Positions 1 to 6,469 of a stretch of DNA of 6,887 nt are shown here, one piece after another; position 1 is the first letter of the stretch, and every line of letters begins with the position of its first letter. The translations under genes and the position numbers were made by a program. The notes under the pieces are model-generated. The model did not search any database, was not told the DNA's origin, and saw only the letters and a program-made list of their open reading frames with translations. Source of the DNA: Spirochaetia bacterium (GTDB lineage: Bacteria; Spirochaetota; Spirochaetia; Treponematales; Breznakiellaceae); NCBI GenBank assembly GCA_025997875.1, contig BNVE01000175.1, positions 1 to 6,887 of the forward strand, read 5' to 3'.

Positions 1-921
1 CATACCGTTTATGCTGACAATGAATTCAGCCTTTACGCAAATAAAATTGATAAAGCCTTCGGGAAATGGCAAACTTTAGTACATGAAAAACTCTGTAATA
101 TAAACGGAAAAACGAGAACCAGGGAACTCATAACTTTTCTTGCCGAAACGATTCTTGATGAATTTCGAAAAATCACCCTGATAGACAAATATGATGTTTA
201 CCAGGTGCTTCTTGCTTACTGGCAGGATGTAATGGCGGATGACGTTTTTATCATTGTCCAGGACGGCTACAAATCGGCCCGGGAAACGGAAAATATTATA
301 GAAGTAGTTGAAACCGGTAAAAACAAGGGCAAAGAAAAAATTACCGGCTGGGAAGGGAAGCTGATTCCCCGCAGCATTATAGTCGAAGCGTTTTTCCATG
401 ATGAACAGAAAGCCATTGATGAGATTGAAGCGCTGGTTTCGGAAAAACAGGCCGAACTGGATGAAATATTAGAAAATGCGGAGGACGGCTCAATCATCAA
501 CGATGTGCTGAAAGACAACGGCAGATTGGACATTCAGGCTTTGAAAGCATGGTTAAAAGATAAAATTCTTAATGATGAAGATCGCGTCGTACTGGAGAAT
601 TTGCTTGCAAAAAAGAATCAACTGGACGAGCAGAAAAAGGCGCTCAAAAACCTGAAAGAAATATTGGAGCAAAAAACCAGGGGGCAGTATAGCAAGCTGA
701 CCGACGAGGAAATTCTTGACCTGCTCGTTACCCGTAAGTGGTATCATACGATTTACGAAGGCATTGACGCGCTTTACACCGCGATCTCCCACAATATCGC
801 CAACCGCATGACAGAATTAACTGAACGCTACGAAGAAACCCTGCCCGCCGTTGCCGAAAGAGTGGCTGAGTATGAAGTCAAGGTGAAATCCCATCTGGAA
901 AGGATGGGGTTTGTATGGTGA
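1..921 (+). CDS. hsdM: Type I restriction-modification methyltransferase subunit HsdM, C-terminal part (5' end outside window)
   Basis: The frame is open from base 1 to the TGA at 919-921, giving 306 residues with no start of its own, so the N-terminal and catalytic (SAM-binding, NPPY/F) domains lie upstream of the window. HsdM methylates adenine in the recognition site as part of the cytoplasmic M2S complex. What is visible is the post-catalytic region of the larger HsdM proteins: the stretch DKYDVYQVLLAYWQDVMADD (codons about 63-82), then a charged helical segment (about 134-163, DEQKAIDEIEALV...), and a last helical block (about 190-306) with ILDLLVTRKWYHTIYEGIDA and the terminal SHLERMGF, which I recognise from this family and which would contact HsdS. 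A GTG-initiated reading from base 205 is possible, but the same frame continues upstream with family-like sequence, so this is a truncation by the window edge. The stop overlaps the hsdS start by 7 nt, indicating translational coupling. Catalytic competence cannot be judged here. Confidence 0.9.
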   Translation, partial: HTVYADNEFSLYANKIDKAFGKWQTLVHEKLCNINGKTRTRELITFLAETILDEFRKITLIDKYDVYQVLLAYWQDVMADDVFIIVQDGYKSARETENIIEVVETGKNKGKEKITGWEGKLIPRSIIVEAFFHDEQKAIDEIEALVSEKQAELDEILENAEDGSIINDVLKDNGRLDIQALKAWLKDKILNDEDRVVLENLLAKKNQLDEQKKALKNLKEILEQKTRGQYSKLTDEEILDLLVTRKWYHTIYEGIDALYTAISHNIANRMTELTERYEETLPAVAERVAEYEVKVKSHLERMGFVW

Positions 922-2672
922 CAGTGCCGGAGGGGTGGGAAAATGCCTTGTTAGAGGACGTAGCTATAATTGGTGACGGACTTCACGGAACACCTAATTA
1001 CGATGATAGCGGCGAGTATTTTTTTGTAAATGGTAACAATTTAAGAAACGGCAAAATATATACCGACGAAAATACAAAGCGTGTGAATAAATACACCTAT
1101 GAAAGTTTACAAATTGATTTTTCGCAAAAAACTGTATTTATGAGCATAAATGGAACTATTGGAAACGTAGCACGTTTTTATGGTGAGCGAATTGCTATAG
1201 GAAAATCAGTGGCATATTTTAATGTAAAAAATGCAATTCAATCTAGTTATCTGTTTTTTCAATTACAAAATAGTCAGCTATTGAAATATTTTGAAGACAC
1301 TTTAACGGGTTCAACAATAAGAAACTTGGGGCTTAACATAATTAGAAATGCAAAAATTTTTCTTCCCCCTCTTCCCGAACAGCACGCCATTGCCGAAGCT
1401 TTATCCGACATGGACAGTTACATCGCTTCGCTGGAAAAGCTGATCGACAAGAAAAAGGCCATTAAACAGGGCGCAATGCAGAAACTGCTCACTGGTAAAC
1501 GGCGGTTGCCGGGGTTTAGTGGGGAATGGAATGAAAAGACGTTATCAGCAACACTTGATATAGGTCATGGGCAAAACCAAAAAGGAATTGAAAAACCAGG
1601 AGGAAAGTACCCTATACTTGGAACTGGCGGTGAGATGGGGCGTACAGATTATCATCTTTACAACTCCCCATCTGTATTAATTGGCAGGAAAGGAACAATT
1701 GATAATCCACAGTATATAGATATTCCGTTTTGGACGATTGACACTTTGTTTTATACAATCATACACGAGGGGTTTTCACCGAAATATTTCTATTATGCTT
1801 TTTGTATGATTGATTGGAGCAAATATAACGAAGCGTCTGGAGTTCCGAGTTTATCAAGAAAAACAATAGGCGAGATAACAGTTACGCTACCTGAGCATAG
1901 CGAACAAGCCGCCATCGCCGCTATCCTTTCCGACATGGACGCTGAAATTGAAGCCCTGGCCGCCAAATTGAACAAGGCGAAGTCCATCAAACAAGGCATG
2001 ATGCAGGAACTTCTAACCGGGCGGATAAGGCTTGTTAAGCCACAAGTGATTACTGTTCCTGTAACAAAAGTTGTGGATATTCCAAAACAGGAAAAAGCGG
2101 CAAAAGGCCATAATCAAGAAATTGAAGATGCTGTTATTCTCAGTACGCTTGCAGGCAAATTTGGAACGGAACAGTACCCATTTACTGCCTTTGATTGTCA
2201 GAAATTCCCTTATCTTTTTCGCCGTCATGTGGAGGGAATAACAAAAGGTTATGAAAAATTTGCCGCTGGTCCGTATAATCCTGGCTTGAAATACAGGACA
2301 GCAAGGCCGATTGCGCTTAAAAGAAGATATATCCGCGAATGTACAGGTCTCTATAAGGGATTTGTCACTGACGTAAATGTTCAAGAAGCGCTGGATTATT
2401 TTGCGAAATGGTATGGCGATGAGCCGCTCCAATGGCTGGAGCAATTCCGCTATATCAAAAATCGCAGAGACGAACTTGAATTACTCACAACTGTTGATAT
2501 GGCTATGGTTGAGTTGCGTGACAATAATAAACCGATTACTGTGTCCTCAGTTAAAGAAATTATTCAAAATAGTGATGAATGGAAAGCAAAATTAAAACGC
2601 GAGATATTCTCAGATGAAAATATAACCCGGGCCATCAAATGGAGTATGGCCCTTTTTGGAGAGGATGAATAA
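915..2672 (+). CDS. hsdS: Type I restriction-modification specificity subunit HsdS with C-terminal extension
   Basis: This 585-residue protein chooses the DNA site for both methylation and restriction. It has the classic two-fold layout. Target recognition domain 1 (about 1-150) begins PEGWENALLEDVAIIGDG. The central conserved spacer (about 150-201) has LPPLPEQ, SDMD at 164-167 and LLTGKRRLPGF. Recognition domain 2 (about 202-325) contains GGKYPILGTGGEMGR. The distal spacer (about 326-373) has SEQAAIAAILSDMD (SDMD at 339-342) and LLTGRIRL. The two spacers are exactly 175 residues apart, as expected for half-subunits placing two recognition domains on a split site. Residues about 374-585 are extra: typical HsdS ends near 400-460. 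That tail has a Lys/Val/Pro-rich linker, then a folded-looking part with YLFRRH and AAGPYNPGLKY (about 433-460). ATG at 915 is preceded by AAAGGA at 899-904. The recognition domains are much richer in A+T than the spacers, a sign of domain exchange. The actual target sequence cannot be read from the protein. Confidence 0.95.
   Translation: MVTVPEGWENALLEDVAIIGDGLHGTPNYDDSGEYFFVNGNNLRNGKIYTDENTKRVNKYTYESLQIDFSQKTVFMSINGTIGNVARFYGERIAIGKSVAYFNVKNAIQSSYLFFQLQNSQLLKYFEDTLTGSTIRNLGLNIIRNAKIFLPPLPEQHAIAEALSDMDSYIASLEKLIDKKKAIKQGAMQKLLTGKRRLPGFSGEWNEKTLSATLDIGHGQNQKGIEKPGGKYPILGTGGEMGRTDYHLYNSPSVLIGRKGTIDNPQYIDIPFWTIDTLFYTIIHEGFSPKYFYYAFCMIDWSKYNEASGVPSLSRKTIGEITVTLPEHSEQAAIAAILSDMDAEIEALAAKLNKAKSIKQGMMQELLTGRIRLVKPQVITVPVTKVVDIPKQEKAAKGHNQEIEDAVILSTLAGKFGTEQYPFTAFDCQKFPYLFRRHVEGITKGYEKFAAGPYNPGLKYRTARPIALKRRYIRECTGLYKGFVTDVNVQEALDYFAKWYGDEPLQWLEQFRYIKNRRDELELLTTVDMAMVELRDNNKPITVSSVKEIIQNSDEWKAKLKREIFSDENITRAIKWSMALFGEDE
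1386..1508 (+). repeat. hsdS internal repeat, copy 1 (central conserved region)
   Basis: This encodes HsdS residues 158-198, the helical spacer between recognition domains. It is an imperfect direct repeat of 1911-2033, offset by exactly 525 nt (175 codons). Both copies share the 12-mer TCCGACATGGAC (1404-1415 and 1929-1940) and the protein patterns SDMD, IKQG.MQ.LLTG and RL. This is the normal internal duplication of HsdS, and it can also serve as homology for exchange of recognition domains. Confidence 0.85.
1911..2033 (+). repeat. hsdS internal repeat, copy 2 (distal conserved region)
   Basis: This encodes HsdS residues 333-373 and pairs with the copy at 1386-1508. The identity is clear at protein level (AIA..LSDMD, IKQG.MQ.LLTG) and interrupted at DNA level, with the longest easily seen shared block being TCCGACATGGAC. 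Confidence 0.85.
2658..2664 (+). promoter_or_regulatory. Ribosome binding site for hsdR (inside hsdS 3' end)
   Basis: GGAGAGG lies 12 nt before ATG 2677 and directly abuts ATG 2665. A site touching the start codon cannot serve ATG 2665 well, so ATG 2677 is preferred although the spacing is somewhat long. The site sits within the last codons of hsdS, consistent with coupled translation. Confidence 0.5.
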
Positions 2673-2676
2673 CGCC

Positions 2677-5600
2677 ATGGCAAAAATTGGAGATGCTGAA
2701 AGAATCGCACAAAACCATGTAATTTCTTTATTCCGTAACAGGGAACTGTTGGCTTATGAATATTACGGTAACCGGCAGGAATATGATAACAGCAATATCG
2801 AAGCAGCACCCCTAAGATCGTTTTTACTCAAGTCAGGCTATAGCGATGTTCTGGCGACGCTTGCAATTGAAGAACTGCGCAAAGAATCCGTAAATTTGCA
2901 GTCCGGTCCGTATGCCGCAAACAAAGCGGTATACTCTCTCCTGAAATACGGAGCAAAACTACGCGAAAACCCCGGTGAATCGGAAAAAACGGTCTTTTTT
3001 ATTGATTGGCAGCATCCCCATAAAAATGAATTTGCCATTGCCGAAGAAGTTACGGTTATAGGTGGCTCTGAAAAACGTCCCGATATTGTGGTGTATATCA
3101 ATGGAATCGCTATCGCCGTGCTGGAACTCAAGAGAAGCACCATTTCCGTTTTAAGCGGAATCAGGCAAAACCTTACCAACCAGCGCGAACATTTCATACA
3201 ACCATTTTTCTCAACGATCCAGTTTACCATGGCAGGTAACACAAGCGAAGGGCTTCGTTATGGTACAGTCGGTACGGACGAAAAATATTACATGGAATGG
3301 AAAAACGATTCTGATTCGCAGGACAATGTTTCCCTTGATATTTTGGAAGCCTGCAAAGGGCTGCCGGATAAACTGGACTGGCAGTTATTCAGTATGTTTC
3401 AAAAAAACCGCCTTCTGGATATAGTCCATAACTTTATTATTTTTGACAAGGGTGAGAAAAAAATATGCCGTTACAATCAATACTTCGGAATAAAGGCGGC
3501 ACAGCAAAAAATACTTGAGAAAAAGGGCGGTATCATTTGGCATACCCAGGGCAGCGGCAAGACGCTAACTATGGTATGGCTCTCAAAATGGATTCTGGCG
3601 AATAAGAGTGAATCAAGGGTGCTGATTATTACCGACCGCGAAGAACTTGACGAGCAGATAGAGAAAACCTATCTTGGTGTCGATGAAAAAATCGTACGGA
3701 CAAAGGATTGCGCGGATTTAATTGGCAAATTGAATTCTTATGAAGACCGCCTTGTTTGTTCGCTTATACATAAATTTGGCGCTCGATACGGCGAAATTAC
3801 CGATCTTGACTACGATAGATACATTGAGGAACTGAAAAAGACCCTTCCACCAGATTTTTCCGCAAAGGGCGAGTTTCATGTGTTTGTAGATGAATGTCAC
3901 CGGACGCAATCCGGTAAACTGCACAAGGCCATGAAAGCAATTCTGCCAAATGCGATATTTATTGGTTTTACGGGTACGCCGCTTTTGAAAAAAGATAAAG
4001 CGACCAGCATTGAGGTATTTGGTGGGTACATTCATACCTATAAATATGATCAGGGTGTAAAAGACGGTATTGTCCTGGATCTGCGCTACGAAGCACGGGA
4101 CGTGCCGCAAAATATCACATCCCAGGATAAAATCGATGCCTGGTTTGAAACAAAGACCGCCGCCCTGACTCCCCGCGCAAAGGCAAAGCTGAAATCAGCC
4201 TGGGGTAATATGCAGACGGTTTTCAGTTCCCGTACACGGCTTGAAAGCATTGCCCGTGACATTATTTTTGATATGGAAACCAAAGGCCGCCTGATGAACG
4301 GGAATGGCAATGCGATGCTGGTTGCCGAATCCATCTATGCAGCCTGCAAATATTATGAAATATTTCAATCAAAAGGATTCAAGAAGTGTGCGATCATATC
4401 TTCTTTCATCCCTCGTGATGCCGATCTGCGGACGGACACGGTCAGTACAGATGAAGACACCGAAACATTTGAGAAGTACGAGATTTATAAAAATATGCTT
4501 GGTGAACAAGATGTTGAAGCGTTTGAACAGGAAGCAAAACGGAAATTCCTCAAAGAACCCGCAAACATGAAATTACTCATCGTTGTCGACAAGCTGCTTA
4601 CCGGTTTTGACGCGCCGCCTTGTACGTATCTTTATATAGACAAGCCAATGCACGACCACGGATTGTTTCAGGCTATCTGCCGGGTCAACCGTCTGGATGG
4701 TGAAGAAAAAGATTTTGGCTATATCGTTGATTACAAACAGTTGTTCGGCGATTTATCCGATGCCCTCAACAAGTATACTTCCGGCGCTTTTGAAAGCTAC
4801 GAAGAAGAGGACATTAAAGGGTTAATCAAAGACCGTCTTGAAGAAGCTCAGAAGTATTTGGATAAAACCATTGAAGAGCTTGAAGACCTTTGTGAAGGCG
4901 TAGACTTCCCCCGTGATGAGATTGATTATATTCATTATTTTTGCGGGGAAAATGGCATTGATATAAATGAAGACGAAGCCTTTGCAAGGAGCCGGGAACG
5001 GCTATACCGGCTTGTAAACCGGCTTATCCGCGCATATACGGAAATTAAACCTGATATAGACGCGGCGGGCTATTCCGCAGGCGAGCAGGGTAAAATTGCC
5101 GAAACCGTGGATTTCTATATCGAGCTGAAAAATACTATCGGGCGGGCAAGCGCCGATTTTATTGACTTGAAATCATTTGAGCCTGGGATGCGTTATCTTA
5201 TTGATAATTACATCGTTGCCGAAGAAAGCCGCAAACTCGGCGCGTTCGATGATTTTACGCTTCTTGATTTTATTCTGGCCCAGGAAGAAAAGTTGAAAGG
5301 TAAGGGCGAGAGTAAAGAAAGCGCCGCGGAGGCAATTGAAAACAATATCCGCAAGAAGGTTGTCGAAAAAATCCTTATCAATCCAAAATATTACGAGCGG
5401 ATGTCGGCTATTCTGGAACAACTTATCAAAGAGCGTCGTGAAGGTGTAATTGCCTATGAGCAGTTGCTTGAAAAATATATCTCCCTTGCCAAGAATGTCA
5501 CAAAGCCAGAAGATAACAGTGCCTACCCGGAAAAAATCAGAAAAAGCGCCGCCCTTCGCGCCTTATATGATAATTGCGGAGAAGATGAAGAATTGGCGCT

Positions 5601-5757
5601 CCGCTTGCATGAAGCTATAATGCAAAGCAAACTGGACAGGTTTAGGCACAATCCGGTTAAGGAAAAACGCATAAAACGTGAGTTGTTTAAAATTCTGGAT
5701 GACGATTCAGAAGTCGAGCGAGTATTTAAAATTATTTGCGAACAAGAGGAGTATTGA
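2677..5757 (+). CDS. hsdR: Type I restriction enzyme motor/endonuclease subunit HsdR
   Basis: This 1026-residue subunit pulls DNA through the bound complex using ATP and cuts it far from the site when the site is unmethylated. The N-terminal nuclease domain shows a PD-(D/E)xK core: D136 in RPDIVVYINGIA, then E150 and K152 in VLELKRS. The SF2 helicase motor follows: Walker A HTQGSGKT (289-296), motif Ia VLIITDREELDEQ (315-327), Walker B/DEAD-box DECH (405-408), motif III TGTP (432-435), motif V LLTGFDAP (640-647) and motif VI QAICRVNR (665-672). The remaining 350 or so residues are helical and charged, including ESRKLGAFDDFTLLDFILAQ, resembling the C-terminal assembly domain of this HsdR class. 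All key motifs are intact and the length is normal, so it should be active. The start is taken at ATG 2677, 4 nt after the hsdS stop. ATG 2665 and TTG 2656 are in frame but poorly placed relative to the ribosome site. The TGA shares its last base with the next start. Confidence 0.96.
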   Translation: MAKIGDAERIAQNHVISLFRNRELLAYEYYGNRQEYDNSNIEAAPLRSFLLKSGYSDVLATLAIEELRKESVNLQSGPYAANKAVYSLLKYGAKLRENPGESEKTVFFIDWQHPHKNEFAIAEEVTVIGGSEKRPDIVVYINGIAIAVLELKRSTISVLSGIRQNLTNQREHFIQPFFSTIQFTMAGNTSEGLRYGTVGTDEKYYMEWKNDSDSQDNVSLDILEACKGLPDKLDWQLFSMFQKNRLLDIVHNFIIFDKGEKKICRYNQYFGIKAAQQKILEKKGGIIWHTQGSGKTLTMVWLSKWILANKSESRVLIITDREELDEQIEKTYLGVDEKIVRTKDCADLIGKLNSYEDRLVCSLIHKFGARYGEITDLDYDRYIEELKKTLPPDFSAKGEFHVFVDECHRTQSGKLHKAMKAILPNAIFIGFTGTPLLKKDKATSIEVFGGYIHTYKYDQGVKDGIVLDLRYEARDVPQNITSQDKIDAWFETKTAALTPRAKAKLKSAWGNMQTVFSSRTRLESIARDIIFDMETKGRLMNGNGNAMLVAESIYAACKYYEIFQSKGFKKCAIISSFIPRDADLRTDTVSTDEDTETFEKYEIYKNMLGEQDVEAFEQEAKRKFLKEPANMKLLIVVDKLLTGFDAPPCTYLYIDKPMHDHGLFQAICRVNRLDGEEKDFGYIVDYKQLFGDLSDALNKYTSGAFESYEEEDIKGLIKDRLEEAQKYLDKTIEELEDLCEGVDFPRDEIDYIHYFCGENGIDINEDEAFARSRERLYRLVNRLIRAYTEIKPDIDAAGYSAGEQGKIAETVDFYIELKNTIGRASADFIDLKSFEPGMRYLIDNYIVAEESRKLGAFDDFTLLDFILAQEEKLKGKGESKESAAEAIENNIRKKVVEKILINPKYYERMSAILEQLIKERREGVIAYEQLLEKYISLAKNVTKPEDNSAYPEKIRKSAALRALYDNCGEDEELALRLHEAIMQSKLDRFRHNPVKEKRIKRELFKILDDDSEVERVFKIICEQEEY
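5745..5751 (+). promoter_or_regulatory. Ribosome binding site for the YgjP-like gene
   Basis: AGAGGAG lies 5 nt before ATG 5757 and inside the end of hsdR. It settles the start of the next gene at 5757 rather than the in-frame upstream TTG at 5736, which has no comparable site. Confidence 0.7.
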
Positions 5758-6458
5758 TGCAAATAATAATTTCAGACATTCCTGTCGTGGTGTGTAAAAA
5801 ACCTATAAAGAATATGCACTTATATGTGAAACCTCCAAATGGGAAAGTTACTGTATCCGCTCCTTTGAATATGAGTGATGATGCTATTGAGCGGTTTGTG
5901 CGAACCAAGTCCAGTTGGGTAAAAAACCAGGTAAAAAAATTCGATACCCAGCCCCGCCAGTCTGAACGTGAATATATATCCGGTGAAACTTTGTATGTAT
6001 GGGGCAAGCAATATTTTTTATTGATTGAACATGGAACCGGAAAGAATTCTCTTGTCCTTTCCGGAGACAAGGCGGTTCTCACTGTTCGTGAAGAAAGTAC
6101 CGTTCTCCAGCGGGATAATTTTGTACAGGAATGGTATCGGAGTTTATTGAAACAAGAAACTGCGAGGCTGCTTCCAAAATGGGAAGATCGGACCGGGCTT
6201 AAATGTGACAGTTGGCAGACAAAATATATGATTTCCCGTTGGGGTACGTGCAATATCCAAAAAAGAAAGATATGGTTAAATTTACAGTTGGCAAAAAAAA
6301 CTCCCGAATGTCTTGAATATGTAATCATTCATGAATTACTGCACTTTGTCGAAAAACATCATAATGATAATTTTATATCCCTAATGGATAAGTACATGCC
6401 CTATTGGCGTGAGACAAAGAGAGCTTTGAACGGCCAGATTTTAGACTTCATGGAGTAA
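5757..6458 (+). CDS. YgjP-like (DUF45) zinc metallopeptidase-fold protein
   Basis: This 233-residue, apparently cytoplasmic protein has no signal peptide or membrane segment. The C-terminal half carries the hallmarks of the YgjP/DUF45 family: SRWGTC (W162 to C165; the family usually has WGSC), then NLQLAKKTPECLEYVIIHEL, the zinc-binding HELLH (192-196), and a likely third ligand H202 in EKHHNDNF at the spacing usual for this family, followed by MPYWRETKRALNG, matching the family ending MPDYRERRRWL. E193 would be the catalytic glutamate. The N-terminal half (HLYVKPPNGKVTVSAPLNMSDDAIERFV) fits the family's beta-rich start. Proteins of this family often sit beside hsdR, but their substrate and role in these loci are not established; a part in regulating restriction is only a guess. 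The gene overlaps the hsdR stop by one base (TGATG), so it is almost certainly co-translated. An A8 run at 6293-6300 encodes the AKKT region. Confidence 0.92.
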   Translation: MQIIISDIPVVVCKKPIKNMHLYVKPPNGKVTVSAPLNMSDDAIERFVRTKSSWVKNQVKKFDTQPRQSEREYISGETLYVWGKQYFLLIEHGTGKNSLVLSGDKAVLTVREESTVLQRDNFVQEWYRSLLKQETARLLPKWEDRTGLKCDSWQTKYMISRWGTCNIQKRKIWLNLQLAKKTPECLEYVIIHELLHFVEKHHNDNFISLMDKYMPYWRETKRALNGQILDFME

Positions 6459-6463
6459 AGGAG
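6458..6463 (+). promoter_or_regulatory. Ribosome binding site for the DUF1016 gene
   Basis: AAGGAG begins on the last base of the preceding stop codon and lies 6 nt before ATG 6470, an ideal spacing that fixes this start. Confidence 0.75.
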
Positions 6464-6469
6464 TACCTA

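Noticed and set aside
205..921. A separate 238-residue gene starting at GTG 205
   Set aside because: The same frame is open back to base 1 with sequence fitting the HsdM family, so the start is internal and the gene is simply cut by the window edge.
1019..1025. T7 run near the start of hsdS as a slippage site
   Set aside because: It lies in a very A+T-rich recognition domain where such runs are expected, and the frame through it is intact.
2013..2444. Minus-strand open frame of 143 codons opposite the HsdS extension
   Set aside because: It has no family resemblance, while the plus strand is continuous with HsdS and shows family-like protein sequence.
2656..2676. Longer HsdR starting at TTG 2656 or ATG 2665
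   Set aside because: The GGAGAGG ribosome site at 2658-2664 lies within or directly against these starts, so it can only serve ATG 2677.
6293..6300. A8 run in the YgjP-like gene as a possible phase-variation tract
   Set aside because: Runs of seven or eight A occur elsewhere in the window (for example in hsdR and near 5933), the run encodes ordinary Lys codons, and the frame is intact; it is too short and too common to claim switching.
5732..6328. Long minus-strand open frame (198 codons) opposite the YgjP-like gene
   Set aside because: It lies fully antisense to a gene with clear family motifs, has no recognisable protein features, and is best explained as a shadow of the plus-strand coding sequence.
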